A DNA stretch of 64,000 bases from an uncultured bacterium (GCA_905214105.1 CAJMKK010000003.1:124001-188000), one strand, 5' to 3'. Positions 40,624 through 49,501 are shown, counted from the stretch's first letter. Notes: generated by a model from the sequence alone, not told the origin. Made by a program: numbers and translations.

Positions 40624-40678
40624 GGTACCCTCGAATAGAGGGACCTCTAAGAGCCGGGGGATGTCCCCCGGCATTTTT
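40624..40678 (+). ncRNA. Small RNA behind DUF3800 gene (unit 2)
   Basis: About 55 bases: hairpin CCCTC-GAATA-GAGGG, linker ACCTCTAAGA, terminator hairpin GCCGGGGG/CCCCCGGC (40653-40672) and ATTTTT. It repeats the architecture of unit 1 at 39842-39895, with sequence identity concentrated in the GAGGG linker start and the terminator stem. Confidence 0.55.
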
Positions 40679-40709
40679 ATGAGTATGCAGAAAGTCTCCT
40701 CAGTCCCCC

Positions 40710-40740
40710 ATGTGACAAAGGGACTGTCCCTTTGTCACAT
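40710..40740. repeat. Palindromic repeat family B, copy 3
   Basis: ATGTGACAAAGGGAC, T, GTCCCTTTGTCACAT; perfect 15-base arms. It lies 5 bases past the stop of the last gene of the BREX cluster and may terminate it. Confidence 0.85.
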
Positions 40741-40744
40741 TCCC

Positions 40745-40936
40745 TTAGTCGTCATCGACGGCAAAGTCGCGGAGGTCGAGGCCTTCGCGTTCGGCTCGGG
40801 CTAGGAGCTCTTGAGGTGACTCGTCCTCGATATCCATCACGTCGAGCATGGCGGCCGGAAAACCCACGCCTGCCGCACTCCCCGCGCGGTCGAGCAGGCT
40901 CTCGCGCAACTGGTCTACGTCAACTTCGATTTTCAT
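40745..40936 (-). CDS. Small acidic protein at the end of the BREX operon
   Basis: A 63-residue protein, strongly acidic (ends RDFAVDDD), mostly helical, with no recognised family. AGGAGG lies eight bases before ATG. It follows the 450-residue gene by 27 bases on the same strand and so is most likely co-translated with it. Size and charge would fit a small partner or inhibitor of a larger protein, but nothing in the sequence shows that. Confidence 0.6.
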   Translation of the reverse strand: MKIEVDVDQLRESLLDRAGSAAGVGFPAAMLDVMDIEDESPQELLARAEREGLDLRDFAVDDD

Positions 40937-40963
40937 GGTGAAACCTCCTACCGGGCCAGGCCC

Positions 40964-42316
40964 TTACTCACCAGCACTGAGCTCATCCACGGCAGCAACA
41001 TAAGCAGCCACCTGGTTGTCGTCCATCTGCGCGGCCAGGCGCCCCACGGGCTCATCGTAGGCGAACTGTACCTTATCTATAAAGCAATCCCAAGCACGCT
41101 CGTCCACACGCACGGCTGCCTCGCAATACTGGCTGAGCTTTTTGAGTCCATACCAAAACGCATTCACGTGGCGTGCAGGATCCTCATCCAGCACGCCATC
41201 GTAGCGACGCCCGTTAAACTCACGCATGCGTGCCACAGCAACCTTGAGCGAGTCGCCGCCGTCGGCCGAAGCCTCGTCCACAAGCTCGGGAATCGCAACC
41301 TCACTCCGAACATCGTACCTGGTAGCGCCGTCGTAATCGCCCACCAGCACGTCTTCATCAACCCGAGAATCATAGTCGAAATAGCTCGAGCCGCGGCAAA
41401 TCCCATGCGGCGAACCGGCACCAAAGGCACAGAATAACCCGCCGTCGGCAACAACGCGCCTATAGGTCTCAAACGACTTCTTAACCTGAGCGAGCAACTC
41501 GGCAAGCTCCCCGGCATCGCACCCCGTCTCGCACGTAATGCAAACAAGCCCCGGCAACGATACCGGCTCCACCGTGCTCCCTGCAACGCGGGCAGCGCGC
41601 TCGGCCCGATACGCTTGAGCTGCCAAGCGCGCTCGCTGCGCAGCGCCACGCACATTCGCAAGCTCGCGCTCCAGCGCCACATCGCCAGCCACATCGCTCG
41701 CAAACGCGTCAGCACCCTGCGGGCCGGTCGCACTCAGCTCGGACTCAAACGTCGCCGTGATCATGCCGGCAAGGTCCGTTGCGTCGGCGGCACAACGCAG
41801 CTGCTCCAACTGCGTGCACAGCAGATCGGCATCCAGGGGCGCGGCATCCACAACGCGCACGTCACTCAGACGCGCCGCGCCCCGCAACACCAAAGCCCCC
41901 GCAGCATCGTACGCCGCACGAACCCTGTCCGCCGTATTGGCACGCAGCTTTACCTCGATAAACGCAAGCGTCTGCTCCAGGCGGGCCAACAGCTCGGCCT
42001 TGTCCTCCATTCGCAAAAAGGCAGCGTAGCGCCGCTCCATCTGCAACGGGCCCACAACGCCTACCTGCTTGCGAGCGCGCGCAAGAGAATCAAATTCAAC
42101 GCGGCGTACATACCCGTCATCGGCCCGCACGGCAGACTCACGCGCAGCACGCTCGGCAGCCTCGACGCCCCCAATCACGGCCAGTAGCTCGCGGGAGCGC
42201 GCCTTGCGCAATAACTCCCCGCGATCGTACTGCTCAAGCGCCGTCTGACGCTTGGCTACCGACTCAAAGCCAAAGAGCTCATCGAGCAGCTCACCAACAG
42301 AACGTTCTTCCGCCAT
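40964..42316 (-). CDS. Unrecognised 450-residue protein downstream of brxL
   Basis: Largely helical and charged in its first 260 residues (with long Ala/Arg/Glu coiled-coil-like stretches), then a more globular part with LVCITCETGCDAGELAELLAQVKKSFETYRRVV and GLFCAFGAGSPHGICRGSSYFDYDSRVDEDVLVGDYDG. The ITCETGC and SPHG..SYFDYDSR segments look like conserved structural or catalytic elements but match no family I know. No membrane helix. GAGGAGG precedes ATG. It follows brxL after 95 bases on the same strand and is followed by the 63-residue gene, so it belongs to the BREX transcription unit by position. Confidence 0.6.
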   Translation of the reverse strand: MAEERSVGELLDELFGFESVAKRQTALEQYDRGELLRKARSRELLAVIGGVEAAERAARESAVRADDGYVRRVEFDSLARARKQVGVVGPLQMERRYAAFLRMEDKAELLARLEQTLAFIEVKLRANTADRVRAAYDAAGALVLRGAARLSDVRVVDAAPLDADLLCTQLEQLRCAADATDLAGMITATFESELSATGPQGADAFASDVAGDVALERELANVRGAAQRARLAAQAYRAERAARVAGSTVEPVSLPGLVCITCETGCDAGELAELLAQVKKSFETYRRVVADGGLFCAFGAGSPHGICRGSSYFDYDSRVDEDVLVGDYDGATRYDVRSEVAIPELVDEASADGGDSLKVAVARMREFNGRRYDGVLDEDPARHVNAFWYGLKKLSQYCEAAVRVDERAWDCFIDKVQFAYDEPVGRLAAQMDDNQVAAYVAAVDELSAGE

Positions 42317-42411
42317 GGCAAGGCCTCCTCACGCGCAGCGCGCCACCATGCCCGCGGGTCCACGCGCACAAGACAAACGCCTTGCGCACGCAAGCCCGCA
42401 CGCTCGCATCC

Positions 42412-44793
42412 CTATAGATCTAGCGCCTTCTTCGCGGCATCAACCGGGTCGCCATCCATGTAGAACACCGGGCTCAAGCCCGAGATAATCTCGGACGGCA
42501 CGCTCTGCAGGCCCGCGATGGCGCTCAGCGGCAATATCACGCGCTTGGCGCCGGCGTTTTTGGCCACGCGCATAATGTCCTCGAGCCCGCGGATCTCATC
42601 CATAGAGCCCGACATGCGCAAGATTCCCGGAACCGCCAGCGCAGACATCACCGGGCGGTTGCACGCCGCGGAGCACAGGCCCACAAACTCGGCAAGCGAG
42701 ACTTCTTCGGACAGGCCCTTGCTCTGCAGGTCGTTATAGAACAGCAGGTAGTCCTTTGAGCCAATGTGCATGCCCGGCGCCACACGGTTCGCCAGGTTCA
42801 CAAAGTTGTCGAACGCGGCCTCCAGTGTATCGCGCACCGGCTTGTTAAAGGCAACGCCCTCGTGCTTAAACTTGCACTCGCCGGCGACAGCCTTGTTCTC
42901 CAGCTTGTACACGGCAACCTCGCCGCCCTGCGACCTACCCACGCCAAACACGTGACCGGACAGCAGCGGGCCATCGGGAATCAACGTATCCTCGGACTGC
43001 TCGGGCACGCGCACCACGTGCACGTCCTGCGGATTGTCAGCATCCATATAGCCCAGGTTGACGTCGATAAACTCGACGCCCGCCATAATCTTGAGCTGCT
43101 CCTTTACGCGGCGACGGCCCTCGATGGCGTAGTCCAGCAGCCAACGAACGTCGTCCTTGTCCATAGCCTCGTCAGGGAACAGCAGCTTGGCCAGGCCGCT
43201 AAAGGACTTGCGCACGGCAATCTCGTCACGCTTGTTAAAGTCGCTGTTAAAGCGGAAGTAGCGGTCGATATGATGCGTGAAGTCCTTGCGGCGCATCTCC
43301 TTGCAAAACTCCGACAGGCAGTCGGTGATTAAGCCGTAATGCCCAGTCAGCAGGCTCGAGCGCATCTTGGGAATCTCCCAGCCCGGCAGGTAATAGTGGA
43401 TACGGTCGAAAAAGGCCGAATCGTTGTTGAACTCCGGCGGGAACGGATCAAACAGGTGCGTGGTCTTAAGGACGTTTTGCACGGTGTCGTTGATGTTGCC
43501 CTCAAAGACCATGGAGGCATCAGCGTTAATCTGGTCGCGGCCGCGCGCGTAGCTGCCACTCGCCATATAGTCCTTCATGATCTGCACGGCGTTGGTGTCC
43601 TTAAAGCGCATGCCGGCGACCTCGTCGAACGTCACGCAATCCCAATGGCCCACCAAGCCCACGCGATCGGCGCGCATGGAGTTCATGCGGCCGAACAGGT
43701 TGGCCGTGGTGGTCTGCCCGCCCGAAAGCAAAATGGCGTAGGGCGAAACCTCTTTGTAGATGTGGCTCTTGCCGGTGCCACGGGGACCAAGCTCGCACAG
43801 ATTGTAGTTGCGCTCGATCAGCGGCACCATGCGCTCGATAAAGTGCAGGCGCTCCTTCTCCGAAAGCTCGCTGGGCTCATAGCCGGCAGAGCGCAGCAGC
43901 ATGTTGAGCCACTCGTCGCGCGAGAAATACTGACGCTCCTCGATCATGGCGTCCAGGTCCAGGTTGGGCATCTGGATGGGCGTGAGCGACGCCACGCTAA
44001 ACGGAGAGTCCTCGGGCCCGCGCTTTTTGCGCTTGGCCTTGGAGCGGCGCGGCGCATCGTCGCCAAAGACTTCCATGCCAAACTCGTCTTCCTCTTCCAT
44101 GGGACGACGATACTCGATGCTCATAATGCACCAAATACCACCCTGGAGAATCTTGGAATAGTCGCGCACGTACTCGGCCGGCATCACAAACGGCTCAATG
44201 GTCAGGTTGGCAAACGACGCCACGTAGATGTCTTTGTACTCGTCGAGCTTGGCCGTCACCTTATCGATGATGGTAAAGCGACCCAGCTCGCGGATCTTGG
44301 ACTTAATGCGCTCGGACTCGTCGGGACGCACGTAGTTATCGGTGAGGATCTTGCGGATGCGCCCCAGGCCCTCCGCCACGGCGTCCTCGTCGTCGGTTGA
44401 GCAGTACATGCCCAGCAGGTACTCCAGCACAAAGGTGGGCACGTTGGCGCCGCGCTTCATAAGGGCCGTCAGGTCCTTGCGCACGATCTTGCCGCCAAAG
44501 TGCTCGAGCAGCTTACCGTCCAGCACATCCATGTCGTAACCGTCGTCCTCGGGAGCCTCGGCCGCGGCCTGGGCGTAGCCATCGGTCGAGGACTCGTCCT
44601 CGGCGGGCGCCGCAACCTCATCGGGTACCGCGGCCACCGTCGGCTCCGGGACAGGCACGGCCTCCGGAGCAGACTCGGCAGTCTCAGCCTCCGGGGCGGG
44701 CACGGCCTCCCCTGCAGGCACCGCAGCCCGCACGGGCGCATTCACATCAATCGAGGGAACTTCCCACAGATCGTCGTCATGGCTATCAAACAT
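42412..44793 (-). CDS. brxL: BREX Lon-like protease BrxL
   Basis: A 793-residue AAA+ protein with a C-terminal Lon-like region, the last core gene of type 1 BREX. Residues 1-85 are an Ala/Pro/Glu-rich linker not seen in shorter BrxL. Then come LDGKLLEHFGGKIVRKDLT, Walker A GPRGTGKS (336-343), and the Walker B-like FDEVAGMRF. The Lon-like domain is LLSGHVFGVGRSQGGEVAVYKLENKAV ... PVMSALAVPGILRMSGSM ... GAKRVILPLSAIAGL; the usual Lon Ser-Lys dyad is not obvious, in line with BrxL having a mainly DNA-binding, structural role. A basic insert (SKAKRKKRG, about 251-259) could bind DNA. ATG at 44793 is preferred because AGGAGT lies eight bases before it. Starts 12 bases after pglZ ends. Confidence 0.95.
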   Translation of the reverse strand: MFDSHDDDLWEVPSIDVNAPVRAAVPAGEAVPAPEAETAESAPEAVPVPEPTVAAVPDEVAAPAEDESSTDGYAQAAAEAPEDDGYDMDVLDGKLLEHFGGKIVRKDLTALMKRGANVPTFVLEYLLGMYCSTDDEDAVAEGLGRIRKILTDNYVRPDESERIKSKIRELGRFTIIDKVTAKLDEYKDIYVASFANLTIEPFVMPAEYVRDYSKILQGGIWCIMSIEYRRPMEEEDEFGMEVFGDDAPRRSKAKRKKRGPEDSPFSVASLTPIQMPNLDLDAMIEERQYFSRDEWLNMLLRSAGYEPSELSEKERLHFIERMVPLIERNYNLCELGPRGTGKSHIYKEVSPYAILLSGGQTTTANLFGRMNSMRADRVGLVGHWDCVTFDEVAGMRFKDTNAVQIMKDYMASGSYARGRDQINADASMVFEGNINDTVQNVLKTTHLFDPFPPEFNNDSAFFDRIHYYLPGWEIPKMRSSLLTGHYGLITDCLSEFCKEMRRKDFTHHIDRYFRFNSDFNKRDEIAVRKSFSGLAKLLFPDEAMDKDDVRWLLDYAIEGRRRVKEQLKIMAGVEFIDVNLGYMDADNPQDVHVVRVPEQSEDTLIPDGPLLSGHVFGVGRSQGGEVAVYKLENKAVAGECKFKHEGVAFNKPVRDTLEAAFDNFVNLANRVAPGMHIGSKDYLLFYNDLQSKGLSEEVSLAEFVGLCSAACNRPVMSALAVPGILRMSGSMDEIRGLEDIMRVAKNAGAKRVILPLSAIAGLQSVPSEIISGLSPVFYMDGDPVDAAKKALDL

Positions 44794-44804
44794 AGGGCAC
44801 ACTC

Positions 44805-47513
44805 CTAAAAACCAAAGTCAGCAACAGGGGCAAACGAAACAGCGATGGTGTACGTCTCGCGCCAAACGATCTTGCCCGTCTCGCGCTCGCGGCAGACCAG
44901 ATAGTACGGACCCTTGGCCGAGAATCCATCCGCTGCATGCAACGCAAACTTGGCATGCACCACGCGCTCCTGCGAGTTAACAGAAGTCTTGTTGGCATGC
45001 GCCTTGACCGTATCGCTCACCTCGTTGCCACTTGCATCGGTAAACACCAGCTCGTACTCGCGCGGCAAGACCTTACCTTGGGCAGGTTCTTCCTGGATCA
45101 AGTTGACCGAGAAGAGCGAGTTGGTCACTCGGCGTCCCTCACTTAGTACGCGCAGCGTCGCCGAGCGCGTGTCGACAAAGTCCTTGGAACCCGAGCGAGC
45201 ACGCCAAAAACCGATAACGGGCACGCAGAGCTCCTGCAGGCTCATGCCGCCGTGGACGTAGTTGTTAGTGCCGCCGGGACGCTTGAAGTGCACGTTCTCG
45301 CGCGGGGCAAACCCCTCAAAACCGGCACCCAAACGTCCCATGTCAACATTAACAAACACCTCGCATGCCTCTACCGAAAGCTTGGCCACGGCCTCGTTGG
45401 GCACCACCAGATGACGCTTGCCGTGCATGACAGGAGCGTCAAGGAAGGGAAGGTCTGGCTTGCCGAGCATCTGACACTCGTTGAGCTCCCGACGCGTGTA
45501 GATAAAGCCGTGATCCGCCGTTATGACAACACGCGCGCCCGGGGCGTCGGTGCACACGCGGCGCGCCAACGCGGCAAGTTCCTCCACGGTGTCCGCGCAG
45601 GCATCGAAAACGTCATCCTGCGTAGCGGCCTTCTCGCCCGTGGCATCGATCTTGTTGTGGAAGAGATAGACGAGCCTGGAGTCCTTGAGCAGCGCTTTGC
45701 GCTCGGTTCCCGCCATGTTGAGGTATGCGCTCGAGCGCAAGGCGCGGGCCGTGGACTCAACGTGGGTAAGCACAGCCTCGCGCTGCGGAGTCGTCGCAGT
45801 GGGCATGCCGTCAGCCAGCACAAACGAGCCATCCGCTGCAAGCTTAAGCGCTTGGTGCGGCAGCAGCGCGGGCATACCCACCTCGGTAATGGAGGGAAAG
45901 ACCGCCTGCATGCTAGAGACCTTGACGTTGCCGCCACGCTCGCGCTCGAGCAGTGCCGCAACGTCGCAGGCCACCTCATAGCGCAGCGCATCGCTCACGA
46001 TAACGACCGTCGTCTTGGCAGAGCCCACAAAGGTGGGCAGCACATGCCAGTAGAACTCATCCTGCCGTGCAGGGCCATCGATGTAGCCGCAATCGGCCCA
46101 CTCCCCTTGCGCAGCGGTCGCCCAGCAGGCATTGGCGTCGGCCAAGAACCAGTTGCTGTAGAGATTCTCCGCCCAGTCCACCACAGCTCGGGCAGGCTCC
46201 TCGAGCACATCGCACTCGACGGAGCGCACCCGCAGATACGCGGTGCACATATGGCGATAGGCAGCGTCCATGGCATACCAATCGGACGTGTAGGCATCCC
46301 ATACCTGCTGGGGTTGCGCCAGATGGAACCCGCCCGCATGTGCCTGCCTAAATGCGCACATATCGGCCACAGCGGCAAGCAGGTCAAAGTAGCCCTCAAC
46401 GCGACGGTACCAGCTTAGGTCGCAGCGACGCGCCGCAAAGGTGCGCGCATCCTCAACACGGTCCGCGCCCTGGGCAAACGAGCAGAACAGCTGCGAGAGC
46501 ACGGCCTCATTGACGCACGGGAACACGTCAAGCGAGGCCAGCACATCGATCGGCAGAGCCTCAAACCGCACAAAGAGCCCGCGGGCATCCTCCACCAAAC
46601 GACAGATCTCAAATAGGTCCTCGCTCGATGCCTGGGGATCGGCGGCCTGGTCCCACGTGCGCACCGCCTCAAGGCAATAGGGGCCGTAGGCGGGAGCCAC
46701 ATAGCTTTCGAGTCCCTTGAGCGCTCCCTCGGGAAGCGCGGTAGACGCCGCTGTAAGGAGCACATGGGATGAAAGCATAAGCAATGAGTCACGCTCATAC
46801 AGCGGTCCCTCAAACCCATAGCAGCGAAGCATAAAGGCAGAGAGCACATCGCGCACGCAGTACTTGTCCGCCAACTCGGCCAGTGCCTCGGGACCCTCGT
46901 GCAGCAGCGTGGTCATGCAGCCGCGCAGTACAAACGCGGGCCGCGCGTCGCCCGGCTCTTTACCGCCAAAGATCACCGTAAGGATTCCAAGCTCGATATC
47001 GGATGCGCCCGAGGCATGCGGAACACACACAGCGAACTTCGCGCAGCGGGTCTTGGCATCAAAGAACGCCTTGTGCTCGCGCAGGCTCTCGCGCACGGCG
47101 TCGATATTCTCGATACCCAGCTGATCGGCCAAAAGCGAAAGATAGTCAGCCTGGAACCGATCGGCATACAGCTCAACATCGGCAAGCCAATCGCCCTCAA
47201 GCCTGCCGCTCGGGCAACGGCGATACAGCAAGATATCGTCCGCAAGGTCATCGCGGTTGATGAGCTTCTTTACGGCAAACATGCGGCCCTCGCAGGCCTC
47301 AACAAACCGCACCGGACGCTCAAAATCACCGTGAGCGGGCATAACGCCGTCATCGGTCCCCGCGCCATCGAATCCCTCGGCAGCCAATCGCTCAAACTCA
47401 GGAGCAAACTCGCCGTCCGCATCGTGCCAAACCACCACACGGCGCGGCGCACATGAGGGCAACGGCTGCAAAAACCGCAGCTTGAGTTGTTCTTCTACAT
47501 CGATCTTGGGCAT
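44805..47513 (-). CDS. pglZ: BREX alkaline-phosphatase-superfamily protein PglZ
   Basis: A 902-residue type 1 PglZ. N-terminal RVVVWHDADGEFAPEF (24-39), then the metal-dependent core: VVIVSDALRYEVACDVAALL (metal Asp), SITEVGMPALLPH, and VVITADHGFIYTRREL (metal Asp-His), with NYVHGGMSLQELCVPVI further on. PglZ is essential for BREX defence and acts with PglX/BrxB; its nucleolytic or phosphatase activity varies with family. Length is slightly above average. AAGGAT precedes ATG. It begins 23 bases after the C-terminal pglX fragment ends, so the two are still co-transcribed. Confidence 0.96.
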   Translation of the reverse strand: MPKIDVEEQLKLRFLQPLPSCAPRRVVVWHDADGEFAPEFERLAAEGFDGAGTDDGVMPAHGDFERPVRFVEACEGRMFAVKKLINRDDLADDILLYRRCPSGRLEGDWLADVELYADRFQADYLSLLADQLGIENIDAVRESLREHKAFFDAKTRCAKFAVCVPHASGASDIELGILTVIFGGKEPGDARPAFVLRGCMTTLLHEGPEALAELADKYCVRDVLSAFMLRCYGFEGPLYERDSLLMLSSHVLLTAASTALPEGALKGLESYVAPAYGPYCLEAVRTWDQAADPQASSEDLFEICRLVEDARGLFVRFEALPIDVLASLDVFPCVNEAVLSQLFCSFAQGADRVEDARTFAARRCDLSWYRRVEGYFDLLAAVADMCAFRQAHAGGFHLAQPQQVWDAYTSDWYAMDAAYRHMCTAYLRVRSVECDVLEEPARAVVDWAENLYSNWFLADANACWATAAQGEWADCGYIDGPARQDEFYWHVLPTFVGSAKTTVVIVSDALRYEVACDVAALLERERGGNVKVSSMQAVFPSITEVGMPALLPHQALKLAADGSFVLADGMPTATTPQREAVLTHVESTARALRSSAYLNMAGTERKALLKDSRLVYLFHNKIDATGEKAATQDDVFDACADTVEELAALARRVCTDAPGARVVITADHGFIYTRRELNECQMLGKPDLPFLDAPVMHGKRHLVVPNEAVAKLSVEACEVFVNVDMGRLGAGFEGFAPRENVHFKRPGGTNNYVHGGMSLQELCVPVIGFWRARSGSKDFVDTRSATLRVLSEGRRVTNSLFSVNLIQEEPAQGKVLPREYELVFTDASGNEVSDTVKAHANKTSVNSQERVVHAKFALHAADGFSAKGPYYLVCRERETGKIVWRETYTIAVSFAPVADFGF

Positions 47514-47536
47514 GAATATCCTTACCGTATCTGCAG

Positions 47537-48505
47537 TTACTTAATCTTTGCCAGCACATCCTGAAACTTGGCGTAGTTGACCTTGACGCCGTCATCCAGG
47601 TCGATCTTAATCATCTGGTCTGCCAAGTGGTGCAGCTTCTCCTCGAAGGCAATAGTCTCTTTGAGCTGGTCGTTAAGCTTTTTGACGCGCTTGTCCAAGC
47701 GCACGCGCTCGCCGCGCTCGGCAGTGGCAAGGGCATCGTTGGCATAGCCGATCTGGGCACGGTAGCGCTCCTGCTGCCCATGCACATAGTCGGTGCGGAT
47801 GCGAGCCAACAGATCGGACTGATAGCGATGCATGTAGACAAGGCACTTAAAGCCATTTTTCTTGCCGCTGTCAAACAGCCAGTAGATGGGGCGCTTCTTA
47901 TAGGCCTGGCAGTGGTCCTTAAAGAAGTCCTTCAAAAAGTAGGCGCGGATTACCTCGCGCGAGGTACCCTTGCCGCCGAGCGCCTCGGCAATAAAGGCCA
48001 GGTTCTGCTCAAGCGTCTCCTCACCATACACGGTGCGCACAAAGTCGATAAAGTAGCGCACGATGTCGTCGTCAAAGTACTCGTCATCGGTAATGGGCAG
48101 CACGTTGTCGCTATCGGGCATAAAGGTCACATGCGTGGGATCGGGCATCTTGGCCAGATAGTCATCGACCGTGGCGCCCTGATCGGCCAGAATCAGCCCG
48201 TCCACATCCAGCGAATAGCGGCCAAACATGCAGCCCACGGCATAGCTTATGAGCGAGGTAATCTCATCGCGCTTAGTGCGCACGTATTTGTTGCCCTTAT
48301 AGCTCTCGGGGATCTCATCGGCGGCATCAAAGATGCGCGTCACCGAAACATACTTATCCTCGACCTCGATGGGCACCTCGCCCTCCATGTTGTAGATCTT
48401 GGCAAAGATTCGGTTGAGCTCCTCCTCGTTAGCGCGAAGCTGCTCAAACCTCTCGTTTACCTCGGCCTTGCGGGCCTCGTATTTATCTTGAAGCAAAGTG
48501 GCCAT
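47537..48505 (-). CDS. pglX: PglX C-terminal domain encoded as a separate protein
   Basis: A 322-residue protein equivalent to the C-terminal part of type 1 PglX: NERFEQLRANEEELNRIFAKIYNMEGE, TSLISYAVGCMFGRYSLDVDGLILAD, VLPITDDEYFDDDIVRYFIDFVRTVYGEETLEQNL, GKGTSREVIRAYFLKDFFKDHC, KKRPIYWLFDSGKKNGFKCLVYMHRY and the closing LADQMIKIDLDDGVKVNYAKFQDVLAKIK. In ordinary systems these residues are continuous with the methyltransferase. Here the ORF has its own ATG, a GAAAGG site nine bases upstream, and in-frame stops just before, so it is made independently. Codon use is GC-rich like the rest of the operon. Either a two-subunit PglX or the remains of a disrupted one. Confidence 0.9.
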   Translation of the reverse strand: MATLLQDKYEARKAEVNERFEQLRANEEELNRIFAKIYNMEGEVPIEVEDKYVSVTRIFDAADEIPESYKGNKYVRTKRDEITSLISYAVGCMFGRYSLDVDGLILADQGATVDDYLAKMPDPTHVTFMPDSDNVLPITDDEYFDDDIVRYFIDFVRTVYGEETLEQNLAFIAEALGGKGTSREVIRAYFLKDFFKDHCQAYKKRPIYWLFDSGKKNGFKCLVYMHRYQSDLLARIRTDYVHGQQERYRAQIGYANDALATAERGERVRLDKRVKKLNDQLKETIAFEEKLHHLADQMIKIDLDDGVKVNYAKFQDVLAKIK

Positions 48506-48681
48506 AACTACAGACCTTTCAATTTATCAATACAGTAGAAGTTAGAAAACCCGAGCCCATTCCATCAATCAATTAACACCAAGACTCGTGAGCTGAAAAA
48601 CAGCGAAAGCCTTCCGATGCTCGACCGATATCTTCAGGACAAGTCTGGCTATCAATAAATCCCATAAGTGAGAGACGACAA

Positions 48682-49272
48682 CTACAATAAAGTCAATAAA
48701 AGATGGGACAGAAAAACGAATGCCATGATTAACGACAGAACAGTCAGGCCAGTTGATATTTTCAATCGCTTCCACATGTTGTTATGTTTCAAAAGGTAAG
48801 CCCGATAGGTAATGTTTAGGGAAGAGCAGTAGGACTTAAGCAAGTCCCGTTCCCTAATTTGCCCGCCCTCGTCGCAAGCCTCTTTGTAAGTAGTCGAATA
48901 CCTATCAAATTGTTCAGAAGGAGATGCGAGTGCAATATTGCTCCTTAAAAATATTGCACTGACAGCTATAACAAGAGCACAGCCAAGAAGACCAAGAAGA
49001 ATCAAATAGACAAACAGTATTTGCCTCGTTGAAATCCCATAAACTTCCTCAAGACCTTGAATATTTGAAATATAGTCGAGAGGTGCCAGGTACGCAACGG
49101 ACAGAATCGTGATGGTAACCATAAGGTTATCAACGTAGCGATTTAAGCTATCCCCCCTCTCTTTTTCAAATTCAAGTGAGGAAAGAACAATGTCTCTCAA
49201 GTAATCGCTAATCTGCCCCTCCTTGGAGAGAGCGCTTTTATCGATGTCATGTCGCTTGTTCTTTTTGCCCAT
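48682..49272 (-). CDS. Three-helix membrane protein inserted in pglX (SLATT-like effector candidate)
   Basis: A 196-residue protein. A charged N-terminal helix (residues 10-50) precedes membrane segments at about 50-68 (MVTITILSVAYLAPL), 84-108 (RQILFVYLILLGLLGCALVI) and 170-194 (STGLTVLSLIMAFVFLSHLL), with a soluble loop between the second and third. Size, topology and the flanking helices recall SLATT/S-4TM membrane effectors of anti-phage systems, but no diagnostic motif was found. Start at 49272 has AAAGGTG seven bases upstream. DNA here is clearly A/T-richer than the BREX genes on either side. It is preceded by a 48-residue ORF and lies between the two pglX fragments. Confidence 0.6.
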   Translation of the reverse strand: MGKKNKRHDIDKSALSKEGQISDYLRDIVLSSLEFEKERGDSLNRYVDNLMVTITILSVAYLAPLDYISNIQGLEEVYGISTRQILFVYLILLGLLGCALVIAVSAIFLRSNIALASPSEQFDRYSTTYKEACDEGGQIRERDLLKSYCSSLNITYRAYLLKHNNMWKRLKISTGLTVLSLIMAFVFLSHLLLTLL

Positions 49273-49286
49273 GAAAGTCACCTTTA

Positions 49287-49433
49287 CTACTTGGTTTTTC
49301 GATCAGGTAAACCCGCCGGTTTTTCATAAGTAAATTGCGTTAACCTTGTTATGGGTCCAGGAATCGTGACCGGCTTCTTTGCTCCCGCCCCTTCATCTTT
49401 TCTTTTCTTGTCATCTTTCTTTTTTTCAGACAT
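49287..49433 (-). CDS. Small Lys-rich peptide (48 residues) of the inserted cassette
   Basis: ATG at 49433, stop TAG at 49287-49289. The N-terminus is almost all charged (MSEKKKDDKKRKDEGAGAKK), followed by PVTIPGPITRLTQFTYEKPAG. It ends 14 bases before the start of the membrane protein gene, whose ribosome site lies in the gap, so the two would be coupled. The ribosome site of this ORF is weak (GGATTG, 12 bases). Reality is uncertain because it is short and A-rich; the length between two real genes and the spacing favour it. Confidence 0.45.
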   Translation of the reverse strand: MSEKKKDDKKRKDEGAGAKKPVTIPGPITRLTQFTYEKPAGLPDRKTK

Positions 49434-49501
49434 ATTTAATTTCAATCCAATCTATCCAATGACGTTCTTTTGTTAAAGATAGGTGAGTCCTAACAAGACA
49501 G

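Noticed and set aside
49434-49501. Read-through joining the two pglX halves by a single frameshift or stop-codon error
   Set aside because: About 1 kb of unrelated sequence with two other ORFs separates them, and several stop codons follow the N-terminal half; one sequencing error cannot rejoin the frames.
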